This document shows positions 25,470 to 40,600 of a stretch of 64,000 nt of DNA, piece by piece. Numbering within the stretch: the first letter of the stretch is position 1; each line of letters begins with the position of its first letter. The DNA is from Eremophila alpestris peregrina. Lineage: Eukaryota > Chordata > Aves > Passeriformes > Alaudidae. The notes beneath the pieces are model-generated. The model had not been told where the DNA came from. It saw nothing but the letters and a program-made list of their open reading frames with translations, and ran no database searches. The translations under genes were made by a program, and so were the position numbers. Where the stretch lies: the NCBI GenBank assembly GCA_009792885.1, contig WMCF01000015.1, positions 13,787,667 through 13,851,666 on the forward strand, read 5' to 3'.

Positions 25470-25691
25470 GGGAAGGAAGGAAGGAAGGAAGGAAGGAAGG
25501 AAGGAAGGAAGGAAGGAAGGAAGGAAGGAAGGAAGGAAGGAAGGAAGGAAGGAAGNNNNNNNNNNNNNNNNNNNNNNNNNNNNNNNNNNNNNNNNNNNNN
25601 NNNNNNNNNNNNNNNNNNNNNNNNNNNNNNNNNNNNNNNNNNNNNAAGGAAGGAAGGAAGGAAGGAAGGAAGGAAGGAAGGAAGGAAGGAA
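25470..25691. repeat. (GGAA)n microsatellite with assembly gap
   Basis: Pure GGAA units run from 25,470 to 25,555, a block of 90 N bases spans 25,556-25,645, and pure units resume from 25,646 to 25,691. The long frames across it (EGRK or FLPS repeats) are artefacts of the repeat. The true array length is unknown. Confidence 0.98.
25556..25645. other. Assembly gap (90 N)
   Basis: This is a run of N inside the tetranucleotide array. The gap size may be an estimate. Confidence 0.99.
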
Positions 25692-28600
25692 TTTGGTCAA
25701 AAACATACAGATTTTTATTGTATGCAAGTTCAAAGAACAGCATCACAATTTCTTAAAGAATTTTGTTTGCTTGCTTTACTTTTCTTCTTTCTTTCTCCAC
25801 TTGGCCACACTTTCATTTTCAGTGGAAAGCTTCTATACTTCAACTTGGTTTTCTTCTTGGTGGGCTAAGGCAATCAGGCCTCTTTTCAAAATCTGGATGT
25901 ATTTCCAGGAAGACATTGTGGGATGATCCCACAAGGATGGACTGGCCTGATAATTTTATGTTCTTATGTTACAGAGCACTTACCACTAAGTTAGAGGGGC
26001 AAAGTACAGGAAAAGTGTCATTCTACTGTTTCAGTCTTGCAGAAAAGGAATTTAGGCCAACATTAAATATCATCTTAGAATATCATACTCTGTTGTAATA
26101 GCCTAAAGAAATGTGCAATACTTGGCTTCACAGTCAAGCCTCAAGACAGCAGTATTTCTGTTTCACTGGTGCAACAGGCAGTAGATTCAGCTGAAATCAG
26201 GAGTTAAAGTCAGGGAAAACGCAGCCTGGAGATTTGGTGGAAAAAAAATGTGAGCCTGCAACTTGCTACCTCATGTAATCATTGTCATTTCTACAGGACG
26301 TTGTGTAAATAGTAACATGCGACAATAGAATGTTCTGACCAAGAAACATTGTGTACCCACGTTATGCAAATGTCAGACAGAAAAGACCACGGCTCCTGTG
26401 TGGCCAAAGTTTGTGTTCATGGCCAGAGGATCTCACCAAGGCCTTCAGCAAGCCTTTTAGACCACTGGAAGTGTATCTACAGGCCTCAGGTGTTGGTACA
26501 GAGGGGTTCAGGCATCCCAAGAAGCATATTTCTCAGTATTTCACTTACAAATAGTTCCAGTCTGGTTTTATGGACTAAGTGCCTGTTTATGCAGCTCATG
26601 CATAACAGGTGATCTCCTCAGCCATCACCTCTAGTTCAGTTCCAAGCTAAAAGAATCGTGAATTGATCATGAATGCTGAGATCATGATAGAAACCAAAGC
26701 ACAGAACAGGACAGAGAGTTTGCTTTTAAGGTTATGGAGAACTGTTGGAAGTTCGTAAGCAGTGGAAACACTTTCTACTTATTAATTCCAATAATGTATT
26801 TACAGTAGGTAGTGCCTATCACACCAATGACTCCTTCAGTGGTATTAATTGCAATTTGTTATGCATGCATTCATTAGGCCCATTCCTCCTATCTGGCTGT
26901 GCTCTGCTTGATTCAGCACCCGGGTGCAGCATAATTTTCCTTGCACTTTCCGGTGCCTGTACTCATCATTTCAGCCCCTGGCATAATTAGATTCCCTGAT
27001 GGGAATTACTGATTCAGTCAGAGATTGCTCAAAGCAACAATGATCCACCAGTGCTCTTCCTTTAGGAAACTTTATATTGGGGTAAGCTTGGTTCTGCACC
27101 AGCCAGGGATTACTCCCAGCTTGGATAACCTCACAGCAGCTTGAGAGGGACAGGATCCGTTTGATTGCATATTTCCAGATTATCATACATAATATGTCAC
27201 TTGCTGTTGTTCTGATTTGTTAATCACAGCATATCAGCAGCAGACATTAGGCTTGTGTTCATCATTCCAGATTAAATCTAGCAACATGCAAAGTTCTAGT
27301 TTTCACTTTTTTTTCCTATGGCTTGATAAATGTCACAACCCTGTGTGAAACTCTCCCCTGTATATATTAATTTTTTTAGATATGTCTCTATTCTATGCAT
27401 GAGATGATTTTGGGAAGAATGTAAAGATGCAGCTCTAACAGAAAAATTGCCTAGGAAGCTCAGAGCATTTGAAATCAGAAGATGAGAAAAGAAACCATTC
27501 TGCAGACTTAATTAAGGCTTTTGCTAGCAGCAAAAACTATAATGCAACATGACAGTTATTTGAATGATTTTTCTTAAGATGACTATTGCTTTTCATTATC
27601 TAATTTGACATTAAGGTTGGTGCTGTGTGTCTAGCCTGCAAAACAAAAATAAAAGTTAATAAAACACATGCTAGAAATAGAATACAAGTTCAGAGGGAAT
27701 GCTCTGAGGGTTAGGCCTTTCTCATGCTTTGGGGAGAAATATACTACCATACCCTTGTCCTAATTTTTTCAGTGTGGTTTAGAAAAGGCCTTATGGCTAA
27801 TATGTCACATCTAATATAATTTGCTATTTCTGCCTTGCATATTATTGAACCTTACTTTTTCATATTATAACTGCTCTGCTAGAAGGGCTATAGATAAAGT
27901 TGTGTCAGCATTTCATTATTAACACTAGCTTTTCAGTGCTTTTCAAGTCAGACATTAACATAATTCTCATCCCTGGCTTTAGAATAGTAGATATTTAAAA
28001 CTTAGGTGAGAATCATTTGGAATAATTTTTAAAGAAACATCCTGGCCTACTTTTACCCAAGGATCCATTTTTTCTTCTCAACAGGGAAACAAAGCAGGAT
28101 TTCTACCGAGTGCTGGATCTTAAACCACAGTGAAGACAATTTCTCCTGGTGGTTTAACCTTCCAGGATCTCTTCTTCCCAATTCTCCAACGTATGCCAAG
28201 AGTCTGGTGAATAATAAAGTCTGACCTTTGCAGGTGCTGAGTGCACCTTGCACAAAATGAGGATCTAGTGGATCACTCAGACTCAAGAGTATGTGTTCAC
28301 AGGACAGGGAGCCATCTCTGCAGAATCTGTAGATCCACACAATTGCTGCACAGTTCAGTTTCAGGTGTGGAATCAAAGATTAAATGCAGTGTTGTCTTAA
28401 AGATAATACTTTTAAATAAAACTGAATTACTCATGAAGGTTTCACTGCATAGGAATAAATGACCAAATCTTCTGGGACTTTTACTTAAAACACTCCAAGA
28501 AATAAATAAATAAACAAACACAGTAATTCTCCCTTGAATTATTGAACAATCGAATTGGTCAATACCCTCAATGCCAGCTGCACGAAGAAAATAAATAAAG

Positions 28601-31600
28601 CATTTTTAATGAAGAGAAAAGGCTCTTGTCTCAACTTTGTGCCCTTCTCTTGAGCAACGAAGGCACTGAACTGGAGCATTGATTGATGGGTAATTAACAA
28701 AACATATCTAATTTAGCTGATGATTAAAGATCATCTAAGTATCTCTTTCAAGTGGATTAAAAGAAATTCAAATATAAGTATTTCATTTGTGAAACTGTAT
28801 TGCTTAAGTAATTCTGTATTAATTACTTGCAAATGAGGTATTTTTGTTTCATATGCTTCAAACCTCAACAAATACCCTTAATGAATTAACTGATAATGAG
28901 TGTCTTTTTAAAGCAGATCAGATACTAATTTGAAGTAGCTTAATAGGTTCTTACTGATGATATTGTCACTACCTATTGCAAACATCAGCAAAATTATTTT
29001 TACCTTTTTTTTACTGTCTCCTTTTACTATTTTCTACTAATGCATTAATGTTAACCCTACAGTAAAGAAGATTTCATTAGTTTATATCTTCAGTATGATG
29101 TTTTACAGGATAATAGAAATAGGCCTTTGTGCACATAATGCCAATGAAAAGAACTTTTGTCCCTTATTGATGGACAAATTAAAGAAAAATATATCATGTT
29201 TCTATAACTGAGTTTGGAAAAAAGGTGTGGAATAATAGAGCAGCTGAAGTGGGAAGGCACGCACCTCTGAAATAATCTCATGTGACACCCTGATGAAGCC
29301 GAGGTTGACCTAGCTCAGGGCTTGAGATTTTCTTGGGGCCTGAGATCTGAACACATTGGAAAACAGAGAATCTTCAAGTTCCCATGGAGCATTGCAAGAG
29401 TTTAATCTTCTCTTCCTTTCTCAGTGTATTCTCTGTCTTTCTTTGATGGGTTTCACTAGCCATCCTGCACCTTCCTTAACTGGAAGTAATGGTTTTCCAA
29501 CATCTTTCACACTCTTTAGGTCAAGGTCAGGATACTTTTAATGCTGTATTCAGATTCTTCATTGGGGTTGTCTTCTAGTGTTAAAATACCACATATTCCT
29601 GTCAACCTTTCTTATTCTCAAAGTTACATTCTAATTTGCAATTAAATGTTGACTTAAAATGCCTATAATGTTATGAAAAAAGAAAAACAAATAAAAAGAA
29701 AACAAACACAAAAAACTGCAAGCCTTCTGGCCAAAAAAACCCACCAAACTCTGAATACTGTTAATGAAAAAATGTAAATATTTTGGTGAAACTGGCACAT
29801 GGAATTTAAAACCCCAGTGTCTCATGCTCCAGTTCATGACCATACTCTACTTCCCATTACATAAACCTCTCCTTTGAGACAACTATTTAGCCAACCCTTA
29901 TATTTAGTAAAAAGATACAATTGTTCAGAGAGAGATCTGGCCGTTTTACAATGCTTGTCCCATGGCACTATTGCTGCATTTGCTTTCCTCTCCTTGTCTC
30001 CAGCTGTGGGCATCTACCTACTTTTTAAGATCCTGCTATCTGTCTCTAAATTTGAAGAGTCATTGATTTCCAAAGACCTTGAGAGGATATTTCTAACCAG
30101 AAATGTCTTGTATCATCAAGTCCCTTGGACCATGCTGTTGGCTATTGTTCCTAGACACAGTAAATGCAATCTGTGAAACTGGTTTGGCAGAGCAAATTTG
30201 TGTGAATGATGACTGAAAATTCATTATGCCCAGTCAGTGAAACATGGGGAAGATAGAACCAAGGCCAAGACAGGAGAGAAAGAAAAGGTGAAAATGCTGA
30301 AGGCAAAAAAAGGGTTGATGCAAAGAAGCAGAATGGTCTGAGCAAAGAAAGACATGACAGCAAAAAAGTCTGAAGTGTGCAGAACAGTTTTAGATAGAAA
30401 GAATGAAACAAAACTCATCCATCAACAGATGACATGACAACTACACATGGAGAGAGGGATGCACAGCCAGAACAATGAAAAAATTAGGCTGAATATGTCT
30501 AGCAATTATTGCTAATTATCAGTATGTTGCTCCTAAGAGCACTGCAGTGATTGCACACAAAGATGTGATAAATTGTTTAGCACAAGGGGAAAGAGATGAA
30601 GCAAAACTGATCCTTATAAATATAAATTCAGCATATCTCAGTCTGTGTCCACTGACAGACTCAGCCAGAAGATGCATTCAGAGCAAACAATCTCTGAGTG
30701 CCATCAGACAGGCAAGATACACTGGTTGGAGGTAAAATGGGACCGCTTTCCCAAGACCACTGCCTGGTACAATGTGCATCCACCCACCCTGCGCAAGAAA
30801 GTGAATATAAATCTGCTGCCAATAGACTGCTTCTCATCTTTCATGTATTTCTTCACAGGCAGGATACAAATCTCTGGGATTCTGTGACACAAAGCTACTG
30901 ATTAAACACATTTATTATGTAGCTCACAGGCACCCCTCAGAGAGCAGCACTTAGTTGCATGGCACAAGAGAAAGAGGACAGGAGAGGGTATCAGATAATT
31001 TGGGAGAGTTTTTCTCTGCCCCTCCATTCACTCCTGTTAGAGTAACTCCCCACTGGCATGAGGCTCCCACTCAGGAAGGACAGGACTGTACACTGCATCT
31101 TTTTATGAGGAAAGCTGGACAGCACTGAAAAAACAGAGTAGAAGGGAAAGAATTCAGTTTGCTCCTCATTTAATACAGTTTAACACACTTGCTCTTTCTC
31201 TCTTGTTTATTATCTGTATCTTCTGGAGGAGAAGATTCATTTCCAAAAAAACACCTAGCTAAAAATATTATACTTTTGAAGGGGAGATACTAACTGCACT
31301 TCTGATAAGAACATGCATAAAAACCTCTTTTAGACTGATCTTCCTATGACTTCATTGATGCCTTGAGTGTTTTATTTGAAATGTTAGACATTCCTTAAAC
31401 AGAACTATAAGGTTTGGCTTTTAGCAAGACAATCAAGGTTTTATTCTTTTAATCACCATCTGTTGTTCAATAAATGTCAAATTGTTCCTAATGCTATCTT
31501 CTAGCATACTGGATTTTAATTTGATTTTGTATTCTGTGTTCATTACTGGCAACTGAGAGCTTATCATGTAAGATTTTCATTCCTTATATTGTCTTGATTC

Positions 31601-34600
31601 CAGTAAGAAATAAATATACACGTGCATTCATACACAGACAGACAAGCATGCAAAAGATGGGCACGCTTTTCAAAGCAGAAAGCATACAAAATTTTTCTTG
31701 CAGTGGTCAGCGTGACTGAGGACCCCACCAAGAACATAAAAAGAGCAAGATAACAACAAATCCCTGCAACACTTTGAAAAACAGAGTTGTTGGACTGCAT
31801 GCTTCAATCAGAAAGATAAAAAGACATTTTAGACGAATATACTCCGTATGTTACAGTGAAGTTCAGGGTGCAACCAGAGGACTGTGTCGGAGCCACTTAG
31901 AGAAAATAAATCAGACATTGACTCAGAAGGTGGTTTGGAAGTCACAGAGAAAAGTCAATACACCCTGAAACACCATGTAATTCCAGATTGGTTGGACTGT
32001 GATATCCAATATGAGAAAGTTTTCTTCTGATCACAGCAGAGAAAGCAGAAATGAACTGCCTTTGATGAGCTTCTGCAAATGTCAACAGAGAAAACAGAAA
32101 TTCTATGCTGCTCCCTGATGTGGGATATCAGGTCATCTGACAGTGACTGGTTAAATAATAGGAACACACTGTTTTCCTAAAGAGTTTTGCAAATATTTCA
32201 GGACTCCCTTTCTGAAGAATTTTCTTTGCAGTCATCAAGGAGAGGTGAAATACCTTTCATCTGCCAATGTGCTGTTAACAATTTGAGCTCTACATGACAC
32301 ATCTGATTGCTTAGGTCAATTCTAAAATACCCTAAAAAGCCTTGGGAAACTATGTAAAACCATCTGGGACAAATTCAAGGTTAGAAATACAGAAAACCAA
32401 GGTAAGTCACTGTAAAAAGCATCACAGCTAGTCAGGCTGCCACTGTTTAGATGCTCGAGAGATATAAACTGATTTAAAAAGCAAACCAAAATTTCTCGTG
32501 AATATATATAAGACAGTAAGTGGCAATTAGCAAAATTCAGGAATGAAGCTGGAGCTCAGTATTAAATCTAATTCTGGAACTGCTGTAAGTCAGAAAAAGG
32601 AAAAACTTATTTCTGATCTACCAGAGAGGAAATGGATGCACAAACATGAGAACAGGATTTCTGGCAGACAAGAGGCTGTTCAGACTAGAACAAGCAGCAC
32701 ACCACAAACAATCAAGGTTGTGTCATTCTTCACAGATATTTGTGCAGCCTTAAAGATGCTTTTATCCCCAGTTATTCTCTTAGGTGTTTGATTGTCCTTC
32801 CAGTTAGAAAATCTTCCTAAATCTTAATCATACTGTTTGCTTGTTGTAACTGAAGGCTATGACTCCTTGTGGTACGTCCTGCTAACATGGAAAACAGCTC
32901 ATTCTTTTCTCAGTTGGCACAGCCCTTTGCTTATTTATTTCTCCTCTCAGCACCATCTATCACCAGAAAGAAAAGCACTGATAGAAAAAGGGGCTTTTTC
33001 ACAGTTATTTTGAAGTTGTCCAGGTAGGCCATGATAACATTTTGCATGGTGAAGTGGAAAGAAGCATCAAACATAGAGCTAAGAAAATAATAACAATACA
33101 GTATCTCAAAGATAGCCAAACACCCCAGCTGTTCTTTTTCTTGCCACACATACAACTGGTCATCAGATCAAAAGGAAAGGGATTTGATATGCCACAAACC
33201 AGCAGCTAGGTGACAACAGCCTTTGCACATGGCAACAGCAGCAGTAAGGTCACAAGTGTATTGTACACACAATAAAAAGCACCACTGAAACAGATAGCGC
33301 CACCAGATAAGACTTCATTCTTTTCCCTGCCTTTGTAGCTGAAGTGCAGCCACAAACTGCTGCAGGAGCCTGTTCCAAGGACCTGGCTGGTATATTCAGG
33401 ATGTAGCAAAATCCTGAATATCGCCTCTCTGCAGCTACAAACTGTTGGTGATTCCAATTCAGGTCAGCTGGTGGCCAGAATCAAAGTCCTACAACATTCC
33501 AGGAATGCTGCTATTCAATGTGCACAGCTGCCAACTGGAACCATGGCTAAGGTTTTGCTGAAAATGTGACCCAAAATTCCAATCCAGCACCTATTTGACA
33601 CTAAATTTTCAGAAATCTTCCTGGGGTGTCTAAACACAATGACAGTTTGTGAAATGATAGGTGGCATGGGTGGGAAATAATTAGTGGCAGGAAGAACGGG
33701 AAAAGACCACTATTATTTTACAGGAAGAAGCAGAAATATCTTAACATGACCTATATATCGGGATTTAGAGAAAGGATCCAGGTAAGAAAAGTATGATGCC
33801 CTGTGGCAGAGGAAAGGAAGAGGGCTTTAGGGCTGGCACTAAGAGCTCCATTTTGTCTGCATTAAGCTTACACCGATGGCTTCAAAAACATAATTGCTTC
33901 TAAAACAGTCAAATTGCACATTATGAATACATTATCTCATGCACTTTGATTGCTTTTTCTATTGACAAATAATTCACAAAACAATCCAGATTTCTGCAAA
34001 TGTACCCACTCAAACAGATCTTTACAGCACAGAGAGAAACCCCTCAGCCAGCTGAGCTCTGTTGGTAGGTCAGATAGATAGATCTTCCATTAGACAGTCA
34101 TTCTCTCTCACACACATACATGCACACAAGTCAGGACATACTATCCAGCTTCTGCATTATGGCAGCCTCCTAAACGTTTCTCAGCTTACAAGAGCAATTG
34201 CCATGGAAATGTTGTGACAATCCCCTCAAGGCAAATGAGTGGTCCACACAACAGCATTTCGGAGCTCAAGAGGTCCCTTTTCAAGGCTATATTGAATTGA
34301 GTAAGTCACACCATTGCTGAGGCAGTCTCAAGACTGGCAGTGCAAAACTATACAGTGATTTGCCAGCCTTAATCGCTTTTCAGCTCTATGCAGCAGCTCT
34401 CTGGAAGTCCTGAGACATGCATTTCCAACACTTCCACACTATAACTGAAGCACCCATTGTTAAGGAGCTGTTTTCAATTTTTCTTAGCAGTCCCTTTTGT
34501 GGCAGGGTCAGCTTTTTAAGGACAGCTTTAGTGTCAAAAGGACCCCAGTTTCCAAGAGAAAGATCCCACAAATTAAAAAGAATTAAACAGATTATTTAAA

Positions 34601-37600
34601 TAACTTAATACTGTATTATCACCGCTGAGATTACTTCTGTCCTCATTCTTCAGCACAGCTAACCTCCTCTGCCTTTTCGTATAGCTTTCAGGTATGAGCC
34701 TTTTAGGGGTTTAGGATTCACTTTATTCTTTCCATTCTTTACCTCTTCATATCTTTTCTTCACTCAAGGTTTCTCTCTCCTGTAATTTGTGTTAGAAATT
34801 ACTGCTTATCGTGACCTGCTGTGCACCATCATCTTTCCACTGCCCTAGAGCCGTTATAACCTTCCCCAGATCAGAATATTTTCTTATGTCTTTTATATAG
34901 GAGAGACTCCAGTTTTCAGTCACTGCTTGGAACCAATACCTCTTTGAGATCAAAGGTCAGGAGCACTTGAACTGAGGAAGGGGAGCTTGCCAGATATATA
35001 GACACAATTGCAAGCTCTAAGGTCCTGTTTGCTGACACTCCTCTCTGTGGTCCGGTTCAGTGCTACCTCTCTCTGTAAGGGGAGTAACTGCTCACTAGAA
35101 GAGCAAGAATGACAGTCTGGGAATTTAGGAGACTCACTCAGGGACAGAAATGATGTAGCATAAGTAAGAACAGGACAAGGATTTTAGTTCATGGTATGTG
35201 TCAATGCTGAGTTAGAGGAAACATACCTACAGGAGTAAAAGACATTCATTCTTCTCTGATGTGTTTGCAGATATGCCCAACAATGCAAAGCATTACAGTG
35301 ACAAGGCTGATGTGGGGATAACCTTTCTTTTAAGAGCCAGGCTGGAAAATAATTCACTTCCCATAAGCTGCCAAATGGTCATTTCCACAGCCACAGCCCA
35401 CAGTATGTAGATGGAAGCTTTTGTATTCAAACTGCACCTGCAGACACCCTGCTCAGCCCTGTTAGGAATACATATTCTCTTAAGGAGAGGAATAATAATT
35501 ATACTCACAAGAAATGTGAGTAACCTGCCCATAAGGAATTGATTCTCTTAATTCACTCCCTGAACCTGCCTCCTGCACTGTCACCAGACCAGTCCCTCCT
35601 CACCAAATGGCAATGACTTCCAGTGTCACAGCCCAAGAAGGAGCTGGCTCCTTCTTCCCACTCAACAGAGTTATGCTCATCCCTCCAGTGTCTACAAAGC
35701 TTGTGTTTACCCACCTCGAAGTGGGCAGACCTGAGATGGTCATCACAAGCTCCATGATCCATGTGCCCCCCACCGCAGACATAGAGATGGTCTCAGCTCA
35801 CCAGGTCCACCAGCACCCAAATCCAACCATCCCCCATTTCTTCAATAGGGTGTCATACACCTGGTCCAACTGTAGCCAGTCTCATGAGGAAGGTGCAGGT
35901 CCATCTTAAAGTCAGGAGCCTGCTCAGCTGTCCCTTCCTAGAGAAATGTGTAGCTCTGCTTCTTAATTATAAACAACAGGCACGGAAAGGGAAGTGGAAA
36001 CTTTTGTGACCAAGCTTGGAGCTGTTTCAAATTTGCCTTGCCTGCCTAAATGCAATGCTGTTTTTCTTGAAAGGCTCATTGCTAATATTATAATCCACAC
36101 TGGCAAATAAATGTACACATCGCATTGATTACTAGAATGACTGAAATGAAATTACTTCCTCACATCTTTCTGTCTTTCTTATCTCCGCACATGTAATTTT
36201 CCACTCTATTGTACTTGCTCTGAACTCTGCTTTGAAGAGTTTTTCCATTTACTGAAATACAAACCAGTCACAACAATTTATTTGCACTTCTATTGTGCCT
36301 GCCTCCCCTCAGAGAATATCAACACAAATTACAAACATCAGTGATTTTAGCCTCCATTCACTCCAGCAATGTAATCCCCAGCCCACAGATAAGGAAACTA
36401 AAGCGTGACTTGTCCAAAGTCATATAGGAAACTCACTCCAGAAATCCGTGGTGTCTTAAGGATGCTGGAGGCCATGGGTACTGTGAGCATGTACATCAGA
36501 GACACTCTCTGTACGTGCAGTGAGGCAAGCTCCCTGAGCAGGAGGTGTGAATTCACTCCATCTGAGTCTCCAGTCGTGCAGTGCCACTGCCCAGAAAATC
36601 TGACCCATTTGGCTGTCAGGCTGCTTTTGAAGGAGAGAACCCAAAACCTGAGCCTTATGATATCGTAATTTAAGAAATCACCACCAAAATTAAGAACCTG
36701 CCCAGGTCCCTGCCAGCTGAAGTTTTAGGCCACACTTAAGAAGGTGATGTGCACATCAGCAGAAACTTCATTTCATTTTATTTTCCTCCTAGATGTGTCT
36801 ATAGTCCTTCTATCCCTAACCTTCACCAGTGATCTCGAAACAATGTCATTAGACGATTAGAACAGAATCTACTCAGTCATCTTGGCTCGTATGTTGAGCT
36901 TTAAATGCTAGGCTTATGATGAGGCAGATCTCTTAAATTGTGTTTCAGTCTTTAAATAACAAATATGGAGTAGTGAAGATTTCAACAGAGAGGTTTTGTA
37001 CCCAAATCAAGGAGACCAGATGGACTACACAACTTTTCAGAGCTTTTTTCAAAAATATTTATCATTTCCAAATGTTTACATAGAAGTCAGCCTTATAAAT
37101 ACTTAGATAATTAATGTGGAAAGATCATTTAAACAGCAGCTTAAAATATAAGCTGAAGTTAAACACATAAAGTAGGACAACTAGATCTTATCTTCATCTC
37201 ATATGCCAAGTTCAGTTTGTTTTGGTTTCTAATTCAAGCAAAAACACAGTCAAAAATTATTTCCTTAGAAATCAAAATTATTTTCCATTCATCATCTATT
37301 CATTGAAAATCATCCTACAGCCAACCTTTTTAACACAAATACCATGGGAGCTGAATTTTCAGTCCTTCTTTTACAACATAGAGAGTCACAGGGAATGAGT
37401 TGTCATCTTCCTCTTACAACTGAATTCACACTGTGCTAGTTTTATAAGTTGCCTGCTCACACAACAGACATGGATCTACCCTGAAAATATAGGTGAATAA
37501 TAGATTTGATAAAATATGTTGTTTTCACATGATAGAAACTGTGTAAATTTGATTTGCATTTATTTGACATTTCATTTGAAAAAGACAGGAATGAAACTCT

Positions 37601-40600
37601 CAAAATGGCACATTTTAGTTCAACATTTTCAAAAGGAATCTTCTGCATTTTTTATTTTGAAATGGCTTTGTCATATCAAAATTGACCTCATTTAAAAATA
37701 AGAAGATTCAATTGTGTAGGGAATGAGTGGTTTTAGTTTGCTACACATTTTAGTTATGCCACTATGAAGCAAATCATCTTGTTTTGGGGTCCTGCATCTC
37801 CCCTCCAAAAAGGAGACCTGCTCCACTTTGATGTGAGCTGAGCTAGCTTTCTTTTTTCCTCACAGTTTTTTGCCTAAGCCTTGGGCAACATTCATCTCAT
37901 TCAATGTATTAATTCCCTCCAAATGCAACAGTGGAATTCCGATACTTATTTGTGGGTTTTGTCCAAGAGCAAAAGAGAGTAGAACCAACAGGAACTACAA
38001 AGGTACTGGGCATAACATGAACGTGTACACCTGATTATACAGGGAATCTCCAATTTCAGTGGCCATGACAACTGAGGGACCTTTGTTTAGGCATTCAGTT
38101 GCCATGCACTGTAAGCACCTAGGGCTGTTTGAGGTGCCCTAGAAGAGGTACTTGGGCTGTGGGAAATGCATCTCCCTAGATCAGATAGAGGCAAAGCAAT
38201 ATACCCTAGGGAACTTCAAACAACCCTAAAAATATCAGGGTGGGGCACAGAAGTAAACCCCACATGTTTAATCTAACCCATCTAATATGCAAAAACACTC
38301 CAGAGTGTTATCTGGCCTATCTATTTTGACTATTTCATGTTTTCCTTTAGGAGAAGGTGAATCATTTGGACATTGTCTAACTCTTTCTATGGATAGTGCC
38401 TATTCAAGTAGCTTAGAGCAATATGTGTTTTAGATTGATAAAGGTCCATAAAATAAATTTCATTACATTCAATTCATGTGGCTTTGCAGTACAATAACAA
38501 GTGTGAACTTTGAATATTCACAGCAAACTTACCACACCAAATGTTATACAACCAGTCACAACAAGCACTTCATGAGCTATTCATTAATATTTTGCAAAGA
38601 AGAAAAGTGGGTTCAGTTTTATAATTAAAGCATCCATGCCAAATCATTTGCTGTGTTATAAGAAACCTACTCATTATAGAGTCATAACAGCACTTAGTTT
38701 CACTTGTGGAAGCCCAGGCATTGTTCTGAATGGCACTTGGGGGATTCATGTTGCCAGCTTTAGGCATCCCAGCGAAATGCCTGAATTAGGAGGCCAGTTT
38801 CCCTGGGCTCCTTGCATAATCCACAGGGAAAAAAACCAAATGGAACCAATCTCCCTGTAGGACACCTCAATCTCAAACACCAATCCCTTCTGTAAAGCTC
38901 TCCTAGACCTATAGATGATTAAAACCATTAATAAATTAGTCTGTGGTTGCTCTTACATGGGTATCTAGGACCTTGCAACATACCCTGGGGTATCAAGGCT
39001 ATCAGATAGGAAGCACAGACCCCTCTGGAATTTCTGTGGGGACCAGGCACATCACCTCAGACAGCTCTAGACCTAAACGACATTAAGGTCTAAGTGACTT
39101 CCCACTTACCTCGAAATTCCCAGAAGCTTGTCCTTAATTACCCATGCACACTAAAAAGGAGCTCTGTTTTGAGGCTAACTATTTATTGACTGCCTAAAGC
39201 TCTATTGCAGTCCAGGATTAGGCAGACAGGTGACATTCAGGAGACTAAGTCTCTTGGAAAAGCTCAGTGTATACTGGTCTGGCAGAAATTCCATGGGAAG
39301 CCAAATGTCCCTCTTGCTGAAAGGGCTCTTTGGTAGCAGACGAGAAAGGTAATGTAATGATTTAACGGTGATATTTGAAATTCACTTCACTGTGTTTAGA
39401 CTTGTTCCCTCCACAATTGCCTCCCCCTTGTCTGGACTGAACAATCCCTGTGATGTAACTATGGAGGTCCTTGAGATGTGCACCATATTTGGGACAAAAC
39501 AATGCTATTATCATACAAATGATGCTGAAGAGCCCGCCTCTTGTGCAGGCTACACTAAAAAATGAATGAAAAAAAGATTAGATTCTGTGAGATCCTTCCT
39601 TGCAGGAACAATGTATTGTAAAGCAGATTTGCTTCATTTCCTTCAAAATCCCTCAGATAATGCAGGACAACGCTTTTCAATGGTCGCCTCTATAAGCGCT
39701 GTGTGTCTGAGTAAATGGGAACATGGTACACTTCAGAAATCATTGTAAAGAATTACTGTTTATCTGGATAAGGAAGGGTAGTCTTAAGACCTGATTATGC
39801 CTACTGATCCGAATGCATTGAAAACTCTGTTCTCATTTTCACATTCCTCAAGTAGCAAAACTTGACATCTGTGCAAAAACTGTCCCACTGAACAAAAAAT
39901 GTGGGTGCTAGTGCAACTGAAAGGGCTGGAGTTTGTTGCTAATGAAACTTTCACCACATTTTTATCTGTCCTTCAGAGGAGTTTGTGGTTATTGTTTTTT
40001 TTAGAGTTCCCACAGGAAATCTCTGCAGTTTTATCTGCACTTTGAGGGTCATGTAAAAGGTTGGGGCAGGTTTGAATGCTGAAGACATTATTCAGAATGC
40101 AGATTTGTAAATGAGGGCAGTTATTTACTCAGAACAATTGAGCCTGGGCATAAAAGCCAGGAAGCACATATCCAGTAGAGGGTGAGATGCCAGCTCTATG
40201 TGCTCGCTGCCTATCTGTGGTTCTGAGCAGCACTGTGCATCTCTGTCAGTGACACTAATGAGGGAGGAGGATTTTCAGCATCTCACAGGCTCTTACTGCT
40301 GCAGGGCTGTTTGCATGGACCATCCCAGAGTGTGCATGCCTGCTATAATTCGTGGAAATATGGCAGTGGGGATATATCAGCTTGCACTTGGACTTCTGCT
40401 CTAGCTTTAAACACATGGCACTGGTTCTGATTGCTGTTATTTGTTCATCTCTTTAGCACTAGAACTGCCACAGTCAGTTATCCTCTCTAACTTGATAGTA
40501 TCCTGGCAACAATTTTAATTAAAGGATGACATCACCAAATATTCCTAAGCAGTCTTTCCATACTGTAAAACATGGCTGATACGTCCCTGAAAGATTTGTA

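Noticed and set aside
25330..25926. Several long open frames rich in GRKE or FLPS repeats.
   Set aside because: They are translations of the GGAA microsatellite and the N gap.
40149..40156. CATAAAAG followed by an ATG with a short cysteine-containing frame.
   Set aside because: The frame stops after about 21 codons and no donor site or conserved peptide is evident.
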